Source of the DNA: Avena insularis
Taxonomy: Eukaryota > Streptophyta > Magnoliopsida > Poales > Poaceae
Direction of reading: 5' to 3'
Length of the DNA: 64,000 nucleotides
Assembly (NCBI GenBank): GCA_023614405.1
Contig: CM042684.1
Location: 208,264,941 to 208,328,940 of the forward strand
Shown here: positions 10,757 through 20,893 of the stretch, in pieces
Layout: each line of letters opens with the position of its first letter
Position numbering within the stretch: the first letter of the stretch is position 1
The notes under the pieces: generated by a model
Told to the model about the DNA's origin: nothing
Databases searched by the model: none
The model's input: only the letters and a program-made list of their open reading frames with translations
Made by a program: the position numbers and the translations under genes

Positions 10757-12148
10757 TGGTTGAGTGACAATGGTGAGATGGAGGTAAACCATATGGTACA
10801 TGTGAATTTTGAGATAGGACCATACAAGGATTCTATTGACTTTGATGTGGTTCCTATGACTGTTTGCCATCTCTTATTGGGTCGGCCTTGGTTTTATGAT
10901 CTTCATGTGCAACACAATGGCCGTGCCAACACATATCACTTGGAGTTCAAGGGCAAGAAGATTAATTTGCAACCAATGACACCACAACAGATTGTGAATG
11001 AGTCTCGTCAGAAGATAGAAGCGAACTTTAAGGAAGCATCTATAGATAGGCGAGAGAGTGTTGCAGCTGTACATGATGTAATAGAGCCCAAAAAGAGTGA
11101 TATAACGAAAAGTGAGAGAGTGCATGGTCTAGTAATATTAGCCACTAAGGAAGATATGAGAGAGTTTCGTGAGGATCCTACAGCCATGCCACTTGTGCTC
11201 ATGTATAAGGGCGAGGTATTGGTTTCTAACAACATGACCCCTATTTATCTTGGTGTATCTACTATTTTGCAGGATTTTGGTGATGTGTTTCCAGAAGATG
11301 TACCCGCATGATTACCTCCATTGCGTGGTATTGAGCATCAAATCGACTTGATTCCTGGTGCCACATTACCAAACCGTGCACCCTACAGGACCAATCCCAA
11401 AGAAACAAAGGAGATATAGAAACAAGTAGAGGCGTTGCTGGATAAAGGGTACATTCGTGTTTCTCTTAGCCCTTGTGTTGTTCCTGTTATTTTAGTGCCT
11501 AAGAAGATGGTACATGGCGCATGTGTGTAGATTGTAGAGCTATTAATAACATCACTATTCGATATCGTCATCCAATTCCATGCTTAGAGGATATGCTAGA
11601 TGAATTGAGTGGTCCTGCTATTTTATCTAACATTGATTTGCATAGTGGTTATCATCAAATTAGGATGAAAGAAGGGGATGAATGGAAAACTGCTTTCAAA
11701 ACAAAATTTGGTTTGTATGAGTGGTTAGTTATGCTGTTTGGTCTTACTAATGCATCTAGTACTTTCATGAGTTTGATGAATCATGTTTTGAGAGAATTTA
11801 TTGGTCGTTTTGTGGTTGTTTATTTTGATGATATATTTATCTATAGCCACAACGAAACTGAACATTGTAATCATATCCGACAAGTTTTGCAAATGTTGCG
11901 TAATAATAAATTGTATGCTAATCTTGAGAAGTGTACATTTGCAAAAGATAAGGTCATATTTCTGGGATTTGTTGTATCTAAGCATGGGGTAGAGGTATAT
12001 CAATCTAAAACTGAATCAATTCAGAATTGGCCTAATCCCATGAATGTGAGTCAAGTGCGTAGTTTTCATGGATTAGCTGGTTTCTATAGGCGCTTTGTGA
12101 AGGATTTTAGCACTATTGCTGCACCATTGAATGATTTGCCTAAGAAAG
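10757..12148 (+). pseudogene. pol: B protease C-terminus and reverse transcriptase (broken)
   Basis: Continues the protease (CDVVPMTVCHLLLGRPW-like stretch at about 10845-10890) and linker to a TGA at 11309-11311. A further TAG occurs at about 11417, and a one-base deletion lies near 11509. The RT is recognisable from about 11320: [16 protein letters not shown], the GYHQIRM block and catalytic YFDD (11821-11832). It continues to [18 protein letters not shown] at 12140, where E splits the gene. At least three independent lesions, so no active RT. Confidence 0.8.
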
Positions 12149-13173
12149 TGATGCAGCCCGTCCTACGGCGCTCCTACATCTACACCAACAAGTCCCCAAA
12201 GTGGACCCATGACTCGTGCACGAGCCAAACTCCTATAAGCTAAGGTGAACTCGCTCCTTTCCTCGTGCCACTTTGATACCTCCTTGGATGGCATGCTACT
12301 TCATGCAACTACCCTATGCATCATCAGGTACGAAGCTTCGGCACATCACCAAGCACCCAAGGATGGAGAACAAGGAGCAGAGCGTGAAGCAGGAGCCGCT
12401 GGAGCTGCTCATACTGGAGTCTCCGGTCTGCTCACACCGGGGTCTCCGGCCTGAAGACACCGGAGTCTCCAGACCCACCTCCGGTCTGCCCCCGGAACCA
12501 GGCGCTGGGATAATCTGAAGGCCCCTCCGGAGGCCAGTCCGGAGACCGACCGGAGTCTCCGGCCCATACCAGAGTCTCCGGTCCACCACACCGGAGTCTC
12601 CGGTCCGACCGTCGCCAGGCATGAAAAGGCCTTTGGGCCTGCAGCCCATGTAACCCCTAGTCCGTCCAGAACTTGTCTGTTATTCCTAAAGTACCCCTGT
12701 TTAAGTGGCTGGCCTATATATAGTCCCCCACCTCCATTGTAAACCCTAGGCATGATATTGGAATTAGTGGGAACCCCTTTGTGGATCTATCTAATTCTTG
12801 CCTCATGCTCCTTGATTAAGGAGCACCAACATCCCCAAACCTCGTTGGAGTTTGCATCGTGCCTCCACGTCATACAAGGCCTAGGCATCAGTGTCCCTTT
12901 GCCTAGACGTCAAGATCTCACCGAGTCTCCCATCTCGCCATGCCGGTTCGAGAGAGGGTCCTCCGCCCGACGCCGATCCTAGGGATTGTGCCGGACCGGT
13001 CACTGCCGGCGTGAGCTATTGGTGTGTATCGTGGTTTTGTGTGTGTGTGTGTTCATCGCGTTCTTCGTGCATGCGTTTGTCATGTTCATCCTTCCCTCCT
13101 CTCCCTGCACTCCACCCTCTATTTGAAAGGGAATCGTGAAAGATCGGGCCACCCTAGAGGTTTGCCCTCAACA
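12149..13173 (+). repeat. 5' LTR of E (1025 bp)
   Basis: Pairs with 19845-20893. Contains the CCGGAGTCTCCGG array (12414-12605), a TATA box and a (GT)n run at 13035-13052, and ends in CA before the primer site. Confidence 0.9.
12410..12723 (+). promoter_or_regulatory. Palindrome array and TATA box in E 5' LTR
   Basis: CCTATATATAG at 12713-12723. About eight copies of CCGGAGTCTCCGG or near variants lie 100-300 bp upstream. Confidence 0.65.
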
Positions 13174-13176
13174 TAT

Positions 13177-13189
13177 TGGTATCAAGAGC
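13177..13189 (+). other. Primer-binding site of E
   Basis: TGGTATCAAGAGC, three bases after the LTR. It matches the tRNA-iMet-type site TGGTATCAGAGC with one extra A. G has the same form at 53019-53031. Confidence 0.75.
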
Positions 13190-14476
13190 TTCGTTGCTCA
13201 CGATTTCCCCCACAAAATTTTCTTCTATCCACCAAAAATTCGAAAATCCCCAAAAGCAGCCCATATTTGCCTTTGGATCGATCTCTTGATTTGGAGTGTT
13301 ATTTGTGGTTTTGATGCGACCAAACCTTGTTTTAGGTGTTGGTCCCGCTTTATCCTGCGTTTTCCTAGCCCAATTTGGCCAATTTTTCGCGGATTTGAGG
13401 ACCCAAGGCGTGGATTTCCGCTCAAGAACACGAGCAGTTCACGATCTGACTCCAGACCGGAGTCTCTGGCCTGCACACCGGAGTCTCCGGCCTACCCACA
13501 CCAGAGTCTTCGGCCTACACCGGAGTTTCCGGCCTGAAACCCCAGAGTCTCCGGCTACCGACCTTTGATTTTGACGGTTCTCTAACTGCATTGGCTAATT
13601 TATTCTTGTTTGTTTGTTCCCGTGTGCGTGTCGTCAACTAACAACATGCTTCCGCATCAATAACCCCCGCGCTCATCGACACCACGGCCCACGAACATCA
13701 TCCCGCACCACCGACGCCAAGTTCATCATCATCAAAGAAGGTATAACTTGCGTCACCTTGTTAACCCCTATCTTCCTTTGTGTGTACCTATCCTATGAGA
13801 GTGGCTCATCTTGTGTTTGCTTGAGCATTGTGCATTTGTCCTTGGATAGTGAGTGTGCAAGAGCAATATCAAGTGTGACTAGGTAGCATCAAGGGAGAGC
13901 AAAAAAAAGCAAAAGAAAGAAAAAGATACAAAAAAAAAGCAAAAGAAAAATAGTGTCCCATTGCCATAGAGAGTCTCAAAGCTTGTAAGCAAGAGAGAAA
14001 GAAGAGCGCCCAAGGCAAGCACACAAATCCGTTGCTCACTTTTCTTCTTTGCAAACGAGCCACGGTCTCTCCTTGCATTGGCACAACAACGAGCTTAGTC
14101 GTTGTTAGGACATTTTGTTTGCTCATTTTCATAGTCGTGTCAATCCCAACTTTCTCCACATGTGTGTATATAGTCGTAGGTTCCCGTCACCCTTTTGAGT
14201 TGTTGACCTTTGCCTTTGACTTGAGTTTTGTTGGATTTTACCCACTTTTGACTATCCCTTTTCTTTTGGTTGGTTCTTTGCCTTTCCACAATCCTAACCT
14301 ACCACCAACAAGCTTTTGAGAGTTAGTTCTTTCTTTAGTGTGAGTTTTGTTTGCATTTCCACTTGGCACGCTTATAGCTCTCACTTGTGGTTTCTAGTTT
14401 GGTGCAATCCCCAAGGTGAGGTACAAGGCTAACACCACCATATTCCACTTCCATATACAATACTTGTGTGTCTTGC
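13190..14476 (+). other. 5' leader of E
   Basis: No ORF of note. Has a second, smaller array of CCGGAGTCTCCGG motifs (13450-13560), an A/G-rich tract (13893-13955), and then a conserved stretch up to the gag ATG that is shared with F and G. Confidence 0.7.
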
Positions 14477-16444
14477 ATGAAGGATAGGCATGGTGAGCCG
14501 AGCCAACCACCTCCCCAAGAAGAAGATCAAGGACCGTACATGACGCGTGCAAGTCACTTCATCGTCCGCCAAGAGTTCCGTGAACATTGCCAAGCACTTG
14601 AGATGCGACAAGATGAACAATTTGGCGAGACGCAAGCCAAGTTCAAGAACATCGACAACCGCTTCGATAGCCTCGAAAGGCAAATGCAAGCATTGCATCA
14701 CAACTTCGGTGACCAAAATGAAGCGCTTCAACGCTCCGTCGCTGAAACAAATGACAATCTTCGATGCCTCATCGACGGAATGGCAAGACCATATTCACGT
14801 GCTTCAAGCTCTTCAAGATCATCGCGTCGTCATGCTCCTCCTCAACAAGATCTTCAAGCAAGTGCTCCAAGACGCAATGATGCCCCCTTGGTTGAAGATG
14901 GAACCTCTTCGAACTATGTACCTTCCCCACGGCACGCCGCAACATCAAGCTATGATGGTGACCTCTCTTCAAGGCCACGAGCAAGGCAAGAAGCACACCA
15001 TCATCACGCAAGGGCACTAGTGATCCAACAAGAGCAACCACAAGAGGAACCGCAAGCGCAACCGCGAGTGCAACCGCAAGTCTACCACCATCGACCGCGA
15101 CACATACTTGACACAACAAGTGATGACTCCAATTTGGAGAATCAAGCTCGTCATCGACGTGAAGCTCTAGAAGATCCTCCTCCTAGTCATCAACATCATG
15201 AACGTCAACACCGACACCATGGTCATCACGAGGCGCCTCCTCCACCTCAACAAAACTTGGAGCGTCAAGTGATACAAGTTGAGCGACGCCCACCACGTCA
15301 AGAGGCTCATGACCATGTTCTTCGCTGTGAGGCCCATGTGCCTATCCAACATCATCAACCAAGGAACGAGCCTCCTCTTTGTCATCAACCACGTCAAGAG
15401 GCTCCACACCCTCGCCACCATGAGGCCCAAGTGCCTCAACCACGTCAACAACCGTGCCAAGAGCAAGAGCAAGCTCCTCAACAACAATACCAAGAGCCAG
15501 CTCCGCAACAAGGACGCGAGAACCAATTTCCACCTCCCCAACTACAAGATCATCAACAAGGTCACCAAGCTCGTCGCAATGACCGCAACGATGAAGAAAC
15601 TTTTGACAAGCTCAAGTTCACAATGCCCAAGTTCACCAGATCCAATGACCCCGAAGAATACCTCTCGTGGGCGCTCAAAGTTGACAAGATCTTCCGCATG
15701 CACAACTATAGCAACGAGAAGATGGTCGCCATGGCTTCGCTTGAGTTTGATGATTACGCCAACCTTTGGTGGGAACAAGTTCAAGTTGCTCGTGATGCAA
15801 GACAAGATCCGCCAATCACAACTTGGCATGATATGAAGGCTCACATGAGACCCCAGTTCGTCCCCGCGCACTACACGCGTGACCTCTTCAACAACCTCCA
15901 AGCGCTTCGTCAAGGGACAAAGACCGTGGAAGAATACTTCAAGGAAATGGAACTCAACCTGATTCACACCAACATTGATGAGCGCATGGAGCAAACAATG
16001 GCATGTTTCCTTATGGGCTTGAATCACCCAATCAAGCGCATCGTCGAGTTCCAAACATACAACACCATGGTTGAGCTTGTGCACATAGCAACAAAGGCTG
16101 AACGTCAAGTGCAAGAGGACATCAAGTACAACAAGCCCAAGACGTACTTCACCTACAAGGAAGCTTCAACCGCTACACCAACAACTTTCAATGGTAGCTC
16201 CTCAAGTACCTCCAAGCCTTCCTTCAAGCCCACACTTCCTCAAGGAAAACTGCCCCCAAGTGGCAAGCAAGCAAAGAGTGATACACCTTTCAACGGTGAA
16301 TGCTACAAGTGTGGAGGTAAAGGACACAAGTCGGCCGAATGTGGAAACAAGAAAGTCTTGTTCATCCATGACAATGGTGATGAAGAGTACTTGAGTGAAG
16401 ATGAGTTTGATGCCCGTGTCAAGGAAGCAATGGCAAGACAATGA
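14477..16444 (+). CDS. gag: E gag polyprotein, intact ORF (655 aa)
   Basis: I place the start at ATG 14477, which aligns with the F start at 24359 and the G start at 54318. Order: a coiled-coil N-terminus (about residues 25-100, heptad-like QDEQFGETQAKFKNIDNRF), a Ser/Arg-rich part, and a long His/Gln/Pro/Arg-rich low-complexity region (about 175-370). Then comes the gag core from LKFTMPKF (about residue 379), with LWWEQV and TWHDMKAHM, as in capsid domains of gypsy elements. A CCHC zinc knuckle CYKCGGKGHKSAEC follows at about residue 609 (nt 16301-16342). The ORF ends at TGA 16442-16444, and the downstream frame is in phase. It is the only complete gag in the window and would form the capsid and bind RNA if expressed. 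Confidence 0.85.
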   Translation: MKDRHGEPSQPPPQEEDQGPYMTRASHFIVRQEFREHCQALEMRQDEQFGETQAKFKNIDNRFDSLERQMQALHHNFGDQNEALQRSVAETNDNLRCLIDGMARPYSRASSSSRSSRRHAPPQQDLQASAPRRNDAPLVEDGTSSNYVPSPRHAATSSYDGDLSSRPRARQEAHHHHARALVIQQEQPQEEPQAQPRVQPQVYHHRPRHILDTTSDDSNLENQARHRREALEDPPPSHQHHERQHRHHGHHEAPPPPQQNLERQVIQVERRPPRQEAHDHVLRCEAHVPIQHHQPRNEPPLCHQPRQEAPHPRHHEAQVPQPRQQPCQEQEQAPQQQYQEPAPQQGRENQFPPPQLQDHQQGHQARRNDRNDEETFDKLKFTMPKFTRSNDPEEYLSWALKVDKIFRMHNYSNEKMVAMASLEFDDYANLWWEQVQVARDARQDPPITTWHDMKAHMRPQFVPAHYTRDLFNNLQALRQGTKTVEEYFKEMELNLIHTNIDERMEQTMACFLMGLNHPIKRIVEFQTYNTMVELVHIATKAERQVQEDIKYNKPKTYFTYKEASTATPTTFNGSSSSTSKPSFKPTLPQGKLPPSGKQAKSDTPFNGECYKCGGKGHKSAECGNKKVLFIHDNGDEEYLSEDEFDARVKEAMARQ

Positions 16445-17107
16445 GTGGAAGATGATCAAGAACTCCTCATGTCTGAGCATGACGCAAGTCCATCGCTGGT
16501 CGTCACAAGGATCTTGACCACTCAAGCACAAGAGCATGAAGACCAACGCTCCAATATCTTCCAAACACGAGGCGGCATCAATGGAAAATCTATCAAGGTG
16601 ATCATTAACGGAGGGAGTTGTCACAACCTGGCTAGCACCAGGTTGTGCGAGAAGCTCAACCTCACCCTCCATCCGCACAAGCACCCCTACCACGTGCAAT
16701 GGCTAAGTGACCAAGGGTCCGTGAAGATCAAGCATACCATATCGCTCTCCTTCGCCATTGGTCCTTACAAAGATACGGTGGAGTGTGATGTGGTTCCTAT
16801 GACAGTTTGCCACATGCTTCTTGGTCGACCGTGGCAATTTGACAAGGCTGCTCAACATGATGGTCACACCAGTGTATACACCTTCAAATGGTTCAACAAA
16901 ACATGTGTTTTGCAACCGATGACTCCTAGCCAAATAATTGCGGAAAATGCAAAGGCTTTAGCGAGGGCGCAAAGCACAACTCCTACTTGTGAGAAGAGCG
17001 GTGAGAGAGAGAACCACCTCATAGTGAGTGAGAGCCACAAGCCAAATTCGAGTGGAAAAACTAAGAGTGTTCTCCTTGCCACCAAAAGTGAGATGAGAGA
17101 TGTTTAG
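16445..17107 (+). pseudogene. pol: E protease region (in frame after TGA)
   Basis: Reads in the gag frame directly after the TGA. It contains VIINGGSCHNLAS, where the catalytic Asp of the aspartic protease is Asn (codon 16607-16609), then the conserved VPMTVCHMLLGRPW block and the QPMTPSQIIAENAKAL linker. It ends in TAG at 17105-17107 where G has an Arg-type codon. Whether this part is ever made depends on readthrough of the TGA. Confidence 0.75.
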
Positions 17108-17890
17108 AACAACCCATCCATCTTGCACTATGTCCTCCTTTGCAAGGGACTTGCGCAAGGAACTAACGATTTAACCAATGTTCCTCCATCTTTGATGAGT
17201 GTTTTGCAGGAATTCAAGGATGTGTTTCCCGAAGAGCTTCCACATGGACTACCTCCTCTTCGCGGCATCGAACATCGCATTGACCTCATCCCTGGTGCAC
17301 CACTTCCCAACCACGCCGCCTACCGCACGAACCCGGAGGAGACAAAGGATATTGAACGTCAAATCAACCAACTCGTCTCCAAAGGTTTGATCCAAGTTAG
17401 TACTAGTCCAAGTGCCGTACCCGTGATTCTTGTTCCAAAGACGGATGATACGTTACGGTTATGCATGGACTGCTGTCCAATCAATGCTATCACCGTGTGT
17501 TATCGACATCCCATACCACGTCTCAATGACATGCTTGATGAGTTGTGTGGAGCCACTATTTTTTCGAAAATTGATCTTCGTAGTGGTTACCATCAAATAC
17601 GCATGGCTGAAGGTGATGAGTGGAAAACCGCCTTCAAGACCAAACTTGGTCTCTATGAATGGTTGGTTATGCCCTTTGGTTTGTCTAATGCCCCATCAAC
17701 CTTCATGCGCCTAATGAATCATATCTTGCGTTCTCTCATTGGAAAAAGTGTTGTTGTCTATTTCGATGATATTCTTGTTTTTAGCAAATCACTTGAGGAC
17801 CATATAACACATGTCAAGGAAGTTTTGCAAATCCTTTGACATGAAAAGCTTTATGCTAATCTTCCCAAGTGCACTTTTGCTAAAGACAAT
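17108..17890 (+). pseudogene. pol: E reverse transcriptase (one internal stop)
   Basis: Open from the TAG through [23 protein letters not shown]-like and [13 protein letters not shown] to the catalytic YFDDILVFS (17759-17785). A TGA at 17837-17839 stops it directly before [12 protein letters not shown] has CGA at that position, so this is a CpG C-to-T change; H has the same TGA. The catalytic residues are kept. Frame continues after the stop. Confidence 0.8.
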
Positions 17891-20058
17891 TTGATTTTTC
17901 TTGGATTTGTCGTTTCTTTGAAGGGAATTGAAGTTGATGTTTCCAAGGTAAAAGACATACGAGATTGGCCCATCCCAACAAATGTGAGTGAACTCCGAAG
18001 TTTTCATGGGTTGGCTGGTTTCTATCGTCGCTTTGTGAAAGACTTTTCCACTTTTGCTTTTCCTCTCAACGAGTTGATGAAGGAGAATGTCACCTTCGCG
18101 TGGGGCAAAGCACAACAAAAAGCTTTTGATGGACTCAAAAAGAGGCTCACCGAAGCACCTCTCCTTGCTTTACCGGATTTCACAAAAACTTTTGAGATAG
18201 AGTGCGATGCTAGTGGTATTGGCATTGGAGAAGTCCTTATGCAAAACGAACGTCCTATAGCCTACCATAGCGAGAAACTTGATGGTGCTCGCCTCAACTA
18301 TCCGATTTATGACAAAGAGCTTTTTGCCTTAGTTCGTGTCCTTCAAGTTTGGCAACACTACCTTTGGCCCAAGGAATTTATCATACATTCCGACCACGAG
18401 TCGTTGAAATATCTCAAAGGCCAAGCTAACTTGAGCAAGAGACACGCTAAGTGGGTTGAGTTCATGGAGTCTTTTCCGTACATTGTCAAGTATAAGAAGG
18501 GCAAAGATAATGTAGTTGCGGACGCATTGTCTCGCAAACATACAAGCCTTCTTACGAGACATGAAATCAACGTGTTGGGTCTTGAGGGAATAAAATCTTT
18601 ATATGCTTCCGACCCGTTCTTTGAACAAATTTTCGCAAAGTGCTCCAATGACAAAGGAGTTGATGATTTCTATTTGCATAAGGGCTTTCTATTTAAACAA
18701 AACAAGCTATGCATTCCGAAGTCATCGCTTCAACTTTTGCTCCTCCAAGAATCTCATGGTGGAGGCCTTATGGGTCACTTTGGTCGCGACAAGACATTGG
18801 ACATGCTCTCCAATCACTACTTTTGGCCCAAGATGAAGCGTAACGTGGAGCGCTACATTCAACGATGCACGACATGTGTTCAAGCTAAGTCGCAAGCTAA
18901 TCCATATGGTCTTTATATGCCATTGCCTATTCCTCATACACCTTGGTCCGACATTAGCATGGATTTCGTGTTAGGATTGCCTAGATCTAAGCATGGTCAT
19001 GATTCTATATTTGTTGTTGTGGATCGTTTTTCCAAAATGGCACACTTCATACCGTGCCATAAGACCGATGATGCTTCACATGTTGCAAATCTGTTTTTCA
19101 GGGAAATCGTCCGTCTTCACGGTGTGCCAAGGACAATCGTCTCTGCCGCGACGTCAAATTCATGAGCTACTTATGGAAGACCCTCATGGCCAAGCTCGGC
19201 GTCAAGCTCCTCTTTTCATCCGCATCACATCCTCAAACTGATGGCCAAACCGAAGTTGTCAACCGAAGCCTCAGAACTCTCCTTTCTGTATTGATCAAGA
19301 AAAACCTGAAGGATTGGGAGGAATGCATACCACACACTGAGTTCGCCTACAATCGAGCCAAGCACTCAACAACCAAGATGAGTCCATTCATGATCATCTA
19401 TGGTTTCGAGCCCCTCACCGCACTCGACATCCTACCACTACCTCTCCATGAGCGAACGAACATGGACGTCGAGAAACACGCACAAGCTATGAAGAAACTT
19501 CATGAAGAAACAAGAGCTACTATCGAACAACAAGTCCTTCGCCAAGCTTCAAGGTTAAACAAGGACAAGAAGGAGATGATCTTTGAAGAAGGTGACCTTG
19601 TGTGGATACACCTAAGCAAAGACCGCTTCCCCAAGGAACGTGACTCCAAGCTCAAGCCAAGAGGAGATGGTCCCATCAAGGTCCTCAAAAGAATCAACAA
19701 CAACGCCTACATCATCGACATACCAACCTCCAAGTACCTTGCAAGCAATACATTCAATGTCAAGGATCTCTCACCCTACCATGGAGATGTTCTAGATGAT
19801 AACCATGAAGAGTCGAGGACGACTCTTTCCCAAGGGGGGGGAGCTGATGCATCCCGTCCTACGGACGCTCATACATATACACCAACAAGTCCCCCAAGTG
19901 GACCCATGACTCGTGCACGAGCCAAACTCCTACAAGCTAAGGTGAACTCGCTCCTTTCCTCGTGCCAATTTGATACCTCCTTGGATGGCATGCTACTTCA
20001 TGCAAATACCCTATGCATCATCAGGTATGAAGCTTCGGCGCATCACCAAGCACCCTAG
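17891..20058 (+). pseudogene. pol: E RNase H and integrase (one frameshift), running into the 3' LTR
   Basis: RNase [12 protein letters not shown] (about 18196-18230), YDKELFALV and [10 protein letters not shown], ending in ADALSRK. Integrase: HHCC zinc domain (HGGGLMGHF to CTTC, about 18750-18880), then [14 protein letters not shown] with the first catalytic Asp. A one-base deletion near 19145 destroys the second catalytic Asp segment. The frame resumes at 19162 with [12 protein letters not shown] (catalytic Glu) and an integrase C-terminus. The frame crosses the polypurine tract into the LTR, stopping at 20056-20058, and includes [20 protein letters not shown] inside the LTR. Confidence 0.8.
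19831..19844 (+). other. Polypurine tract of E
   Basis: CAAGGGGGGGGAGC immediately before the 3' LTR start TGATGCATCC. Confidence 0.85.
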
Positions 20059-20893
20059 GATGGAGAACAAGGAGCAGAGCGTGAAGCAGGAGCCGCTGGA
20101 GCTGCTCAGACCGGAGTCTCCGGTCTGCTCACACCGGAGTCTCCGGCCTATCAAAGTCTCCGACCTGAAGACACCGGAGTCTCCGGACCCACCTCCGGTC
20201 TGCCCCCGGAACCAGGCGCTGGGACAATCTAAAGGCCCCTCCGGAGGCCAGTCTGGAGACCGACCGGAGTCTTCGACCTAGACCGGAGTCTCCGATCCAC
20301 CACACCGGATTCTCCGGTCCGGCCGTCGCCAGGCATGAAAAGGCCTTTGGGCCTGCGGCCCATGTAACCCCTAGTTCGTCCAGAACTTGTCTATTATTCC
20401 TAAAGTACCCCTGTTTAAGTGGCTGGCCTATATATAGTCCCCCACCTCCATTGTAAACCCTAGGCATGATATTGAAATTTGTGGAAACCCCTTTGTGGAT
20501 CTATCTAATTCTTGCCTCATGCTCCTTGACTAAGGAGCACCAATATCCCCAAACCTCGTTGGAGTTTGCATCGTGCCTCCGTGTTGTACAAGGCCTAGGA
20601 ATCAGTGTCCCTTTGCCTAGACGTCAAGATCTCACCGAGTCTCCCATCTCGCCGTGCCGGCTCGAGAGAGGGTCCTCCGCCCGACGCCGATCCTAGGGAT
20701 TGCGCCGGACCGGTCACCGCCGGCATGAGCTATTGGTGTGTATCATGGTTTTTTTTTTGTGTGTGTGTGTGTTCATCGCGTTCTTCGTGCGTGCGTTCGT
20801 CGTGTTCATCCTTCCCTCCTCTCCCTGCACTCCACCCTCGATTTGAAAGGGAATCGTGAAAGATCGGGCCACCCTAGAGGTTTGCCCTCAACA
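19845..20893 (+). repeat. 3' LTR of E (1049 bp)
   Basis: Direct repeat of 12149-13173. TATA CCTATATATAG at 20427-20437; palindrome array 20110-20320. The T run near 20750 is longer than in the 5' copy. Confidence 0.9.

Larger units (their letters stand above)
12149..20893 (+). mobile_element. Element E: CRM-like LTR retrotransposon, second family
   Basis: LTRs at 12149-13173 and 19845-20893 (TGATGCA...CAACA) are flanked by a perfect TSD GAAAG (12144-12148 and 20894-20898). Removing E and one TSD restores the B frame across [11 protein letters not shown]. At about 8.7 kb, with gag, protease, RT, RNase H and integrase in order, it is a full-length Ty3/gypsy element. G and H in this window are further copies of the family. 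Confidence 0.9.

Noticed and set aside
12314..12753. Minus-strand frames across the LTR palindrome arrays (also near 20129, 35661 and 59628)
   Set aside because: The palindromic CCGGAG repeats create open frames on both strands; they lie in LTR promoter regions.
13035..13052. GT microsatellite as a distinct feature
   Set aside because: It is part of the E-family LTR and recurs at 20759-20772 and 52881-52892; it is not an independent locus.
15167..15541. Minus-strand leucine-rich frame in the E gag
   Set aside because: It is the antisense of the His/Gln-rich gag region; the sense frame has gag domains and is complete.
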